Positions 23,203 through 33,812 of a DNA stretch of 64,000 bases are shown here, in pieces. Each line of letters begins with the position of its first letter. The stretch's first letter is position 1. This stretch comes from Tilletia caries (taxonomy: Eukaryota; Basidiomycota; Exobasidiomycetes; Tilletiales; Tilletiaceae), in contig JALUTQ010000033.1 in assembly GCA_032718865.1 (NCBI GenBank), positions 62,001 to 126,000 on the forward strand. The letters are read 5' to 3'. The notes under the pieces were generated by a model. It made no database searches. It worked only from the letters and a program-made list of their open reading frames with translations, and was not told the DNA's origin. Position numbers and translations under genes: made by a program.

Positions 23203-23376
23203 ATGTGTACCAAACAGCTCGACTTGCTAATGTGCCCGGCCTGTGGCGATGCCATTGATATCCTCAAACAGCACCCCGTCAAGGACTGCGGCGACGAGGA
23301 CTGTAACAATGTGGAGGAAATTGAATACGAGGAGGAGGCCGACGGCCCCTGCCCGGATTGCGTGAGAAAGCAGTGA
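23203..23376 (+). CDS. MC-family small cysteine-rich protein 3
   Basis: A 57-residue sister of MC gene 2, starting MCTKQLDLLMCPACGD and ending GPCPDCVRKQ, with the same spacing C-x8-C-x2-C-x14-C-x4-C-x15-C-x2-C. All seven cysteines and the acidic CGDEDC core are kept, while 17 other residues differ from copy 2. Promoter, 5' leader, stop and 3' UTR intron are shared with copy 2. Element 1 ends about 250 bp upstream of this start. Function unknown; metal binding by the CxxC pairs is only a suggestion. Confidence 0.75.
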   Translation: MCTKQLDLLMCPACGDAIDILKQHPVKDCGDEDCNNVEEIEYEEEADGPCPDCVRKQ

Positions 23377-23850
23377 AGGCAGCACGACGGTAGCACACAG
23401 CCCATAGGTGAGTACCGCAACGTCTTGACCTCTGATAGGAGTTGGTTTCTGACTCATGTTCGATTGCTTCTCAGGGGCTGAAGAGGTCGTTCACAAAGGA
23501 CGCGCCTATCTGTGCTCGACAGTTCTGCTTTCCTTCACAGCAAGTCGAGGGCGTCCACAACAACCCAAGCTCTCCTCCCGCTCTACTTCATTTCTCTACG
23601 CCGCATTCTCTCCTTCCCTCTCCCTCCCTTCCTGTCCTACTCCTTCCTTCCTTCCCTTCCTGGCGGCTGCCGCCGTCTTGCGTTGTACATCGTCTGATCA
23701 TCACGAGCAACCGCGACATTGCCCTTCAGGATGTTTCCCTCAAGGTATTAGCGCCTCTTTGGGAAATGAGTGAGAGAGAGTCAACTGAACCTTTACATAT
23801 GCTCTGGTCACATGTCGAAGGGAGATAACGTTCTGAAACCCCTCGCTCCC

Positions 23851-24207
23851 CCCATAATAGTCTCTTCTCCCTCCGCCCCTCTCGTTCACCGTCTCTCTGA
23901 TGTCTTTCACCCTTCTGAATGGCAAGGGTAGGAGTGGTTGGTTACCACCGAAAGTAGGAAATCTCCAGCATACGGACGTCGTTCTCGGCTTGTCAGGCTC
24001 CAGTCAACGCGCCGAACATGTGTTATGACGCGCTTGAAATTTGAATTGACCTCGGTTGGTCGAGAGTGGTGAAGAGTGAGAACGTGAATGGGGACATGAC
24101 AGGTTGATGCCAGGCCAGCGGTAGGGGTCGTAGGTGGAAGTTGCTGGTCGGCCGCAGCGGAAGTAGAAGTCGGCGAAGTCATTGCAGGACGGGCCGATGT
24201 GGCGTAT
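23851..24207. other. intergenic
   Basis: No gene seen. It separates MC gene 3 from the convergent secreted protein gene. Confidence 0.4.
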
Positions 24208-24629
24208 CTAGCATTTGACCGGAGGCTTGCAAGGCTCTTCATCGTTATCGACTCCCCCTATGTTGCAGGCATTTTGACAATAATCCCCGTCGTCATTGTT
24301 GTACTCTTCGCAGCCCCCGAAGCAATCGGTGCCATACACCATCGTCCAGTTCTGGCAAAGGCAGCCGTAGTAGGTTTGCTGCCAAGCATGAGTATCGCCC
24401 TCGCTGGCCCCAGCGAAGCTGCCGGCTCGACAATAGCTGGAGGCCTTTTCGGAGCAATGTTGTCTGTAATCGGGGTCCTGAAGACAACCAAAACATTTCT
24501 GGGAAGTCAATTTCCATCTGCTGCTGTATCTTCAGGGAGCTCGAAGGATGTACTCACAACCAATGTTCCTATGACGGGACCGAGGATGGCCAGGATGATG
24601 AACGTGGAGATGACGGGAGCGGCTCGCAT
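24208..24629 (-). CDS. secreted cysteine-rich protein (12 Cys), two exons
   Basis: A predicted 120-residue secreted protein. Exon 1 (24558-24629) encodes the signal peptide MRAAPVISTFIILAILGPVI followed by GTLV. A 59-bp phase-0 intron (24499-24557, GTGAGT...CCCAG) follows. Exon 2 (24208-24498) encodes a mature part opening KCFGCLQDPDY and ending CKPPVKC, with twelve cysteines including GCLC, CFGGC and CQNAC. The cysteine count and N-terminal signal point to an extracellular disulfide-rich protein; no family is recognised and the mature part does not align by eye with the other two secreted genes. The gene structure (signal-peptide exon, then phase-0 intron) is the same. Confidence 0.75.
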
Positions 24630-24795
24630 TGCTAAAACCGAATCTTGATGGGGAGGCTGTTCAAGATGTTTGGCGCTGGATGTGAAATGCAAAAGTGGTT
24701 GGGTACGATAAGGGAGGGAGGGAGTCAGGAGATTGGAGATTGGAGGAAGGAGTTGGGAGTGAGACCGGCATCAGCAGAAGGAGAATCGGTAGCTG

Positions 24796-24803
24796 CCTTT
24801 ATA
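24796..24803 (-). promoter_or_regulatory. TATA box of secreted protein gene
   Basis: TATAAAGG on the minus strand, about 170 bp upstream of the ATG at 24629. Confidence 0.55.
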
Positions 24804-25063
24804 CCTATACGCACACGTATGCAAACCGTCTACATGAGACAGAATGCGCCATTAGAGATCACCGATTACCGAGACGTCGGACCCCACGTTCAGGCATGAC
24901 TCACACGATAATAATGAAAGGCACGGCATGGCGAGTTGCACAGGACAACTGCCAACACAGTGACGGCTGGGCACCCGCATCTGGGGCTCAGCCCAAGCGC
25001 CCGTATGATGTAGACATGTCGCCATCCTCATCTGGTACTCACTTTGTTTCTTTGCGGTACATA
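24804..25063. other. intergenic
   Basis: Upstream flank of the secreted protein gene; nothing else recognised. Confidence 0.4.
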
Positions 25064-25672
25064 TGTACCGGTTTCGGACGCACGGACGACCGGTCGGCTG
25101 CGCCCAAGTCGGACAGTGGGGAGAGTCGACGGCGGTGCAATATCGGAGCCAGTTGACTCTATGGTGATTGCTGGCAATACGCATCGAGCAACGCTCCGCC
25201 TCATTCTCATTTCGAGGCCCTAGCAGGAAGCTCGCAGGACTGGCCCACCATCTCCTCGTCCTTCGCACTCTCACCGCTCGTCGCTTTCCTACTCACTCTC
25301 GAGTGTGTACGAACGTCCATTGCATTCTCTTCAGTCTCGCTGTTTTCTTTCCCCACCCTCCGCACCCTCTTCTCGTTCTCGCATCTCGTTTCGCTTCTCA
25401 GCACGTTTCTTCTTTCCTCTCTTCGTTTTCACTCAACGCTTTTCTCGATGCTCCATTCTGTTCATTGTCCTTTCTTCTGGCGCCGGCTTGTAGTACGTTT
25501 CCCATTCGGTCTTGCGTCGCTCAGTGGTCCCGCCCGCCCAGGGCGACCCACGATCGCGCTCGGCACGAACGTACTAATCGAGCCCGCGCCCACCCACCTG
25601 GGGTGGGTCTTTCCCATGTTCCTTCATGGTTGCTATTAGACTGAAGCCACCTGGGACACTGCGGGTGTGCAG
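25064..25672 (+). mobile_element. solo terminal repeat, family III
   Basis: About 610 bp with the same internal order as the family II solo repeats (start near ACCGGTTTCGGACG, TCGGCTGCGCCCAAGTCGGA, later TGGCGCCGGC, dyad CCCACCTGGGGTGGGT, end CTGCGGGTGTGCAGC) but clearly diverged. A truncated copy lies at 7331-7616. No internal genes of this family are in the window. Confidence 0.65.
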
Positions 25673-26341
25673 CTGCCTGACCTTGATTCACATTGCACTC
25701 TGCGACTTCCGCACGTTACAGTCCCCTATCACCGAGTGGAACACTTTGCACCAGTTTTGCACCACTGACCCTCTGATAACCGTCACGATAACACAACACA
25801 ACCACATTCAAACACTTAGAAAGAATCATGCACCTCCCATAGATGCACCCGCTCCCGCTTTCCGTTTGTCAATTGGTCTCCTGGTCGAGCAGGAGGGTGG
25901 CCTTGAGTGGTGTCAAAAAAGTTGTACAAATGAGACAAACGGCGTATCACCCAGTGGAACACTTTCGATTTTCAAAATGCCAGACCGTATTGTGTCCGCT
26001 GGTTTGCAGAACGACCTGGCGAGCCAGCGAGTCAGGCTATGGAGGAAGATACTGGTGGAATTTTCAGCATCGTGTGAAATACCCGTTATCCCACCGGCCT
26101 GGCTTTTGAGCCAGAGTGTTCCCCAGACTTTTTGAGGCCATGAGTTTATAGAAATTAGAACATGAACGGGAGATGAAAAGTAGCAAGAGTGAAGAGACTG
26201 CATGCCTTGTGGACTGATGTTGCTTAATGCTTGGTCTGAATATCTTAGACTCGAATTCTCAAAAGACGTGCTCAATGCTGTGACCTGTCACCTGTCAGAT
26301 GTGGATGGCATACCCAAACAATGGTCCAGAAGCACTTGGCA
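25673..26341. other. intergenic with ATCACCCAGTGGAACAC motif
   Basis: No gene. The motif CCCTATCACCGAGTGGAACA (25723-25742) and a second copy at about 25950 recur in inverse orientation, twice in tandem, at 33773-33812. This suggests a short decayed element. Confidence 0.35.
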
Positions 26342-26790
26342 CAGTCAATCATCCAAATGACATAAACGCCCTACGCGCCTCGCTCTCAGGGTAGCCTCTC
26401 CGCCATGATTTTCCACAAACCATAGATGATGAGCAGATAGATCTCCCCAAAGGCCAAAGCTGTAATGTAACATGTGTGATGCGTACCTGATCGGTGCCCA
26501 CAGGCCACAGTTGATGAATCAATATGGACTGACGCTTATCGCGCCTCGCTCTCAGGGTAGCTTCGCTACCCTTCGAGCTCTCCGCCATAATTTTCCACAC
26601 AACATAGATGATGAGCAGATAGGAGATAGATCTCCCCAAAGTTGGAAAGTGACATGTCTATGTACGTACCTGAATTCCTGATAGGTGACCCACGGGCCAC
26701 AGTCAATCATCCAAATGACATAGACGCCCTCCGCGCCTCGCTCTCAGGGTAGCTTCGCTACCCTTCGAGCTCTCCGCCGTGAGTTGTCAC
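26342..26790. repeat. three imperfect tandem units of about 180 bp
   Basis: The units start near 26342, 26508 and 26699 with CAGTCAATCATCCAAATGAC or a variant. Each contains CGCGCCTCGCTCTCAGGGTA, a CTCTCCGCC block and, in two of them, GATGAGCAGATAG. Units 2 and 3 contain GTAGCTTCGCTACCCTTCGA, a short hairpin. Confidence 0.8.
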
Positions 26791-27147
26791 ACATGACGTA
26801 TACGATGAGCGGATGAGCCCATGCGCAGATAAGCTGATGAGCAGATCAGTATCTCATTCATCTGATAGAATGGCGCTCAGTGTGTGAGTGCATTCGTTCT
26901 TGCAAGAGGGTTCTGAGAAGTCAGAACATAAGCACTGCTGCCCGCGATGATGCATGCAGCATGCAGCATGAATGCATTTGACAATGGGTCAATATTGTAA
27001 GGCCAAGACCGGTAGAACGTAGGAGATTAAAATAGAAGCGATGAAGCTGATCAGGACCCCGGACTACCATCTACCAGCAGCAAGAATAAAATCGGAATAG
27101 AAAAGAACGTAGGAATATCAGCACTCAAACAGTCAGACCTCAATAAT

Positions 27148-27210
27148 CCTAGTCAGTAGTCAGTAGTCAGTAGCCAGTACCAGTAGTCAGTACTCAGTAG
27201 TCAGTAGCAT
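27148..27210. repeat. (CAGTAGT)n-type tandem repeat
   Basis: Seven or more direct copies of CAGTAGT with minor variants. Confidence 0.8.
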
Positions 27211-27402
27211 TTTGATTTTTGGGGCACCATCACCATTCACCTGGTAGATGTTTGCGTGTATCTCAAGCAACTTACCACTGGCACGACTTGTAAGTTGTAG
27301 GCAGGTCAGGGTTGAAGGTTAGTGAACGCTGGAGTAAGTTGTGCAGTTGGTACTTGGTAGCTGCGTAGTGCGTAATGCGTTCGTCAAAAAAAAGTTGAAG
27401 AC

Positions 27403-27490
27403 CTTTCAACATTCTCGGAGGGTTTTGAGTTTTGACTATGGCTATGAACTTCCTCGGAGGGTTTTGACTTTTGACTACGGCTATCGAAGG
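27403..27490. repeat. two tandem copies of a 45-bp unit
   Basis: CTCGGAGGGTTTTGA(G/C)TTTTGACTA followed by GGCTAT is present twice in succession. Confidence 0.7.
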
Positions 27491-27786
27491 CGTGGGAAAA
27501 GTGGAGGTGGAAGACAGACAGAAACGGGCAACGAAGATCTAAGGGGCAGATATAACCCCATTTGTTAAACGCCAGACGGTCCTTGCAATCAGTATGAGGG
27601 TCCAGACTCTGGACCGTGGTCACCAGCTTACTTTCAAGCGGTGTCTCGAAGTTGCAAAGGTTTTTCGGCAGTCTCCCACAGCGTCACTGGACCGATGGAT
27701 GCTTTGGGCACTGGAGGAGTCTTCAGTCTTCTATCTGTCCCACTGAATGAAAAATTGAACGTCCTCACTCCCATGTACTCGCTCTC

Positions 27787-30700
27787 GTGAGCGGATCGAT
27801 CTTCCAGCGTGTCAACTGGTCAAGGCCTCAACAGCAACGAAAGGACGTTCTCATGGATGCGACCTCATCAGCTCCGGCGCTCCCGTCCGCATTGAGCGCC
27901 TTGCCTCTGGATGCGGCGACAGTGCCAGCTGCGGATGTACCTGCCCAATCGACATCTGCAGCGGTGGCAGTGCCGGTCTTTCAGCCTCAGCCTTCCTCAG
28001 CGCCTTTGCAAGTTGGAGGCCGTGGAGTGAAGCGGCGTGCGGACGGCGTCGTCTACACGAGGGACAAGAAGTTCATTGCAGTACATTACATGTTTGGCAG
28101 TAGCACCCTAGCACGTCTCGGACACTTCCCGTTGGAGATCGTGTGAAACGGATCAAGGTGGGCAAAGCTACCTTGTACGATTGGCGGAAGGAGCATCGAG
28201 AGGCTTGGGAGTGAGTAAGCTTCGGTTTCTACAGTTGATCTACCAGCGTGGCTATTATTGACAAGGTGAACATGCTCTCAGTATCAACAAGCCGCCGCCG
28301 CCCGGATCTGAGGACGCAGCACGAATCGCAGTCATTCGAACTCGCTCAGATGAGCAAAACATAGCCCTTTTCCTTTCTCCCAACGACCATGTTCCTGGCG
28401 TACTTTCCGCAAGCTCCGGGGGATCTAGAGCGACAGCAGGCGGGCCCTCTTTCCTTCGCCCTGATGGCCTCGGCCCACAAGCAGAGCCGAGTACCACCTT
28501 CGGAGACTTGGGCCCGGGCAGTCTTCCTCCGGAGCTGGTGGAGTCCCTTTGTCGGGTTGAGGGTCAAAGCGATGTGACACGTCTGGAGCAGGATCAAGTT
28601 CTTGCGATGCATGCGGCCGTAGACGACGACGTCTCTTCCGGAGGGGTTCCTTTTGTCGACCACACACTCAGCCAGGCCGCCTACCTACAACGAGGTAACC
28701 TGCGAGCGTCTACCAACAAGTTGTGGGATTGTCCAAAGCGTAATTTTATTGTGAGCAGCTCCCAACCATCTCCCACCATGGCATCATCTTCTTCCGTTGC
28801 GAGCGATCAGCGCAGCAAACGTTACGGCTGAGCACGATTCAATTTCCCGTCTCCTGCAGATGTTCTGGCGCGCGTTGGACAAGCTGAGAGCGCCAGCCAG
28901 CGATTCCATGCCGCCTGCAGTGGCTTCTGCTACTTCTTCTACTTCAGCCGGAGTTTCATCCAGCATCTCACTCGCCACATCGACCGTCGCTCTCACATCG
29001 CTCTCCTCTCTTGATCCCGCGACATCGACCATCTCCCCCACATCAACATCTTCTTCTCCTTCCGCGCCTGCCCAATCCATTCTTCCGACGCTTGACAACA
29101 GCACGATCATTGTGACTGAGCAGAAACTAGTCACGTTTCTGAAGTGAGTTCTTCCGTCTATCTGTCGTCTTCGTTTCTCCGTGTGCTTTCTCCTCCTGCA
29201 AGTAAGACTGATGATGTTCGTTGCCATTGACTTCTGCGCACAATCCAGCTGTTTCGTTCTTCATCGTAACCCTCGCCTGAGCGACGAGAGCCTGAAGACG
29301 GAGGTCAAAGCGGTGACGAACCTGTGGGAGACGCAGCAGCTCTTGGGTCTCAACAACAATGCCAGCCCGCGGGGAAAGCTGCTGAAATCGTACCTCAAGG
29401 CCGTCAAGAAGCACCGAGCTGCCCATGCTGTCACAATACAGGAAGACTGGTGGAAACACTCTCTTCGTGACGGCTACGATGCGCAGGAGCACTACGAGAT
29501 ATCCAGGTGGTATCTGAGACAGGCTTCGAACGGTGACACCCAAGTTTTGAGCAGCTCACTTCCTGCTTCACTCCCTGATTCTCGTCTCCCTTCTAGCCTC
29601 GACAGCAACTCCAACAGCGACAGCGACAGCGACTCTAGCAGCGACAGCGATGAAGACGACATCACCGCAGGAAACATCCTCTCCCGCCGCTCTCGCCCCT
29701 CTCGACGTTCCCTTGGCTCCGGTGGGTCAACCAGTCGGCCCATCCAGTCCCATGATCCCAATCCTTCTGCAGCTTGCAGCCCTTCCATTCCATCCAGGAG
29801 TGCCAACACAGCTCTCTTTGCCTCCTCCTCAGCTGCTGCGTCGTCGTCACCTCTTACCGCACAGCAGCGCGCTATGCGCAACAGGTGGGCGTCCATAGCG
29901 ATCCGGTCTCGTTTCGAGTTTCTTATGCAGCACGCCCTCATGGGCCGTTCCGAAGATCTGCGCAACGCCATACTAGCAGCAACCTATTCGATCTCTGTGA
30001 GTAGATTCTGATTCCGATCAAGCACCGACCCTCCCCCCTCGTCCTTCCCTTGCCTCTTGCCTTCTTGCCTTCTTGCCCTCCCTGTCTCTTCTGGCTTCCC
30101 ACCTTGCAACCCGCGACGTTTCCCCCCCTAGGCCCCTACAAGGTCCCAGCCGCTCGGTAGCAGTCGTTCACCGATCCCGCAGTGGCTGGAGGCTGAGGTG
30201 TAGCGCGCGTGTCGCTAGCTGTAGCGCGCATGTCGCTAGCTGTGGTTCTGCGTCAGGTCAGGTAGTCAGTGCTGTCCGCTCGTTGTCTCGGATATGCACT
30301 GGACCGGGCAGACAGACCAGAGCAACCTCGTTCCTTTGCCAATCAATCTGACTCTACTGATGCGACCTTCATCTCTGTCTGTGCGCCTGTAGATGCCTCA
30401 TTCTCGCCCTCAGGAAGCGCGCGCCTTCGTTGTTACACTCCGCAGCAGCAAAGGAAACACGGTCGGTCGCAACGAGTGGGGTGTTGTAACGCGACATCGC
30501 GATGTGGAGTCCTGCCCCCGTGGGTGCCCTGGGGCTGTACCTGTTCGAGCGCTGGCACCAGCACCAGCATCCTACTCCCACGTTCGACTCTCGCGCATCT
30601 TGGTACGACGAGAAGCTTCTCGTATCGGCAGACAGCACTGCCATTGAATGGTACGACCAGTCGTATCTGCTTCGGCACGCCTTCGACGAGGTCGGCGTTG

Positions 30701-32117
30701 CCTCTTCCAAACTCACACATGCGATGCGCTCGGGAGGCGCACGCTTTGCCCACGAGGCGGGGTGCACAGAGGACAGTCTGCGGATACACGGTCGCTGGTG
30801 TGGGGATCGGATGATCGAACGCTATCTGGGAGGGGTCTCAATTCAGCCAATCCGTGCGCTGGCCGATTTCGACATCAAGGGTGGAGACAACTGGCTTCCA
30901 CGCGCGCTCCTCGAGCCGGACGCGAGCCTGCAGCAGCAGATCTTTCCTTTTGTGGAATCTGAAGAGGCCAAGGTCCGCCAACGTCACAAGGATCGCGGCG
31001 AGGAAGACTATGCGGCGGTGAACTTTCTTCAGCTTCTCAAGTGGTTGCGGGTCGTCCTTCTGCAAGACGCTGTCCTCCTCCAGCCCATGTTCCCTGCGCT
31101 TCCTATCTGGCGTCATGCGCCTTTCAGCACCGCCGCGTTCCAAGCATTCGCCCAGACTCTCCGCAACACGATCGCGTCCACCCCCACTCCCTTCGATGTT
31201 ACTATGTCCACGCTAGTCCCGGAGCTTGGTCGTGCTCTCAGTGGACTTCAGGCCATGCTCTCGGGCATCGCAAACAAGTCGGCCACAGCCGCCATAGTAT
31301 AGCATCAGGGTCAGCTGGTGCGCTCTGCGGTTTCGGATGCAGTTGTGGATCTCAAGGAGTACATTGGAGGTCTCTTTCGCGGCTTAGCGTCAGCCGACCA
31401 CGCGCAGAGGACGGCGCAACGGGCGTTGGCGTTTGGGATGCAGCAGCTTGCCTGCCTCCGCAGAGGTAGCAGAGGTAGGCGACCGGACAACAGGCTGACA
31501 ATGCTGACGATAAAGAAACTGTGTTACTGATACTGCTCCTACTTCCTTTACGCTTCCTACAGAGTTCTGCACCTTCGTTTTTATCCTCAGCTCTTCAAGA
31601 ACACGACCTCATCATCCCATCCCACCGAACCCGGCATCTCTCCCCCTCCCCGACCACCTCAGAATATCCTACTCCTGGCCCCCCCTCCTTCGCGCCCAAT
31701 GCCGATCTCTCCGGAAATCCTTCTGCGATTCCGGCACTTCCAACTCCTCCAGCACCTCCACCTCCTCCCCCGGCCAGCATTCTGGCGCTGGCCAGGGAGG
31801 TCCGGTCGGTTGCACAGTTGATGGTCGAATGGCGGGATGGCGGAAGCGGGCGCCGTGGGTTGAAGCTGCGTCTGGATGAGGGGGACAAGACGTTGGAGAA
31901 GGGAGCTCCGGGAGCGGCGAAGCAACTCTCACGCTGGAGAATCGTTTTTGAGCTGGTGGAGTACCTGTCAGAAACCCGGGCAGAAGCTGTGGTAGTGGAG
32001 GCGCTCCAAAAAAAGATGGACAAGGAGAGGATGGGCCTGCGTACTCTCGCGGAAAAAAGAGGCAAGCAGAAGGAGACGTGGCTCGGTGAGCTTTTCCCGG
32101 TATCTCCTGCCACATAG
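27787..32117 (+). mobile_element. Crypton-type DNA transposon, degenerate
   Basis: A block of about 4.3 kb encoding the parts expected of a fungal Crypton: a helix-turn-helix-like N-terminal region, a tyrosine recombinase of the Ndc10/Crypton type, and a C-terminal GCR1_C-like DNA-binding region. Fungal Cryptons contain introns, and so does this one. I see no terminal inverted repeats, in line with Cryptons. The true ends and any target duplication cannot be set from one copy. Confidence 0.7.
27853..32117 (+). pseudogene. Crypton tyrosine recombinase with GCR1_C-like tail, broken
   Basis: Recognised exons: about 27853-28110; a segment reading VGKATLYDWRKEHREAW (28150-28211); 28282-28750, a Ser/Pro-rich region; 28859-29141; 29249-29999, starting CFVLHRNPRLSDE and containing PRGKLLKSYLKAVKK; and the catalytic part from about 30393. 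The catalytic part reads FVVTLRSSKGNTVGRNEWGV, then PVGALGLYLFERWH, then HAMRSGGARFAHEAG (HxxR) and RIHGRWCGDRMIERYLG (His/Trp and Tyr), followed by LPRALLEP and LLQDAVLL typical of the family. The tail (31558-32117) contains KQLSRWRIVFELVEYL and MGLRTLAEKRGKQKE, like GCR1_C. Two lesions: a five-C run at 30515-30519 shifts the frame between VESCP and PVGAL, and a TAG at 31300-31302 interrupts an otherwise continuing frame. Splice assignments before 29249 are tentative. Confidence 0.65.
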
Positions 32118-33812
32118 CAAAGCATGATTGCTATTTGCTCCTTCCAGCGCGTCGTCCGCCATATCTCCCACAATCGGTCATCGTCAACCTTGTATACTCA
32201 TTCCTTTCCGTGCATCCTTGCCCGTGCCTGAGTTATTCTCGCCGCAAACCCAAGTCGCAATGTTGTCCCGTAACGATAGCAGTCGTGTCCGTATCGGTAT
32301 CTGAACCTGGTCCTGAATGCACCGTGTTCCAAAAGAAAAATGAAAGAGTGTGATTCAGCAGACTTCGCAATTCGACGGTTAGTATGCGACGCGATGTATT
32401 TATCTATATCTGAACCTGGACCTGACTCCTTGACTCCTGAATATGCACCGTGTTCCAAAAGCAAGATGTGAGAGTGCGATTCAGCGTGATGTGCGGTTAG
32501 TAACAGCCAACGGGGAATGCGACGTGACGGAGCCCAGCCCAGAAAATGCGCCTGCGAGATGGACACCTGGCCTTTACCTGCTTGTTCTGTTCCTCGGGTG
32601 AAATGAAAGTATCAGAGAGTCAGCAGGCACGATGGGCAATGACTAATGAGGCATGAGGCTTGGGAGCATGGTTCAGACTGACCAGAAACCGTTCCCCAAG
32701 GCCCAATCTTCGTCTTCGCCTCGACTTCACAGTACAATCCTCACTGGCGACGCGGAAGAGTAAGAAAGAGATCCAATGAGTATTCAGGGAGATAGGGGTA
32801 CAGGAAATGGAAGTACTCACCAGTCACGCGTAAGTAGCATGAGCTTGGCTCCTGCTGAAGATGCCTTGATGCTGGATGGCTTTACTGAAGCACTGGGAGC
32901 TGAGCGAGACCTGATCTGTGAGCACGGAGTGGAGGGAATAGATACGTTTTCAGCACGAGCCACGATGCGACTGATAACGAGTGCGAGCCAGCTATTGAAC
33001 GAGCTACTCACGAGTCACGAGCGACGGATGGAAGTTGAATGGTGATGTCTTGAGTGATGGAGTGACGAGTCTTGCACCGGTCTGCGGAAGAGACGGCGAA
33101 GGCGGAGGGAACCAAGAATCCAGCGGCCGGCCAGCAGAGGGAAGAACGCGCGCGCTCTCGTTCTGTCCGCGCGTAGGCTGTAGAGTGGTATTGGAGAAAA
33201 CAGAGGGAGATGAAAGGAAGTCAGTGTGCAAGGCAAGGTGTATGCTGATGTGTCTACGTACGAGGTTGGTGAGGTATCGACGGACTGGTGGAGGTGGTTG
33301 TGTTGTCTGGCAAAACTCGGACCGCGGACGCTGACCGTCCAGACGGTCACTGACTGTGCGCTTGACCGGACAAAAAGACCCCATACTAAAGTCTGGGGAA
33401 AGCGCGGAAAGCAAATGCCGACAGTGGAACTGGCGGCTGCCCTTGCTGCCTAAGACTGCAACAGCCATAGCACCCTAACCATCCAACTTTTTCCAGATCT
33501 CTAACTTGGAGCATGCTCCATGTGTATATTGCTACTACTCTCGTCGAAGTCGCAACTCTAGTTTATCATGTCAGTTCTCTGTGGGTGGTGTTCAAAGTGC
33601 CTGTACAAATTTCTACTAATAGAATTCTGGCCCTTTTTCACCTTCGGAACACCATAACTCCCCGTAGACACCTCGCAGCGACTTCAAACTTGGAGAGGTT
33701 ACTCTCTAGTACACACTGCACAGCCTGTAAAAATTTTAGGTCTGTAGCATCGTTTTGTGGTGTGTTCTGGAGGTGTTCCACTGGGTGATATGTGTTCCAC
33801 TGGGTGATAGGG
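32118..33812. other. intergenic with an imperfect tandem duplication
   Basis: No gene supported. A unit of about 115 bp is imperfectly duplicated at 32294-32400 and 32404-32530; each copy has TATCTGAACCTGG followed by GCACCGTGTTCCAAAAG. At 33773-33812 GTGTTCCACTGGGTGATA occurs twice in tandem. Confidence 0.4.

Larger units (their letters stand above)
22951..23850 (+). repeat. right half of interrupted duplicated unit (carries MC gene 3)
   Basis: 22951-23545 is colinear with 12006-12600 without indels. 23561-23850 resembles 15330-15590. Identity is essentially complete outside the MC coding core for about 195 bp upstream and 170 bp downstream. Confidence 0.9.
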
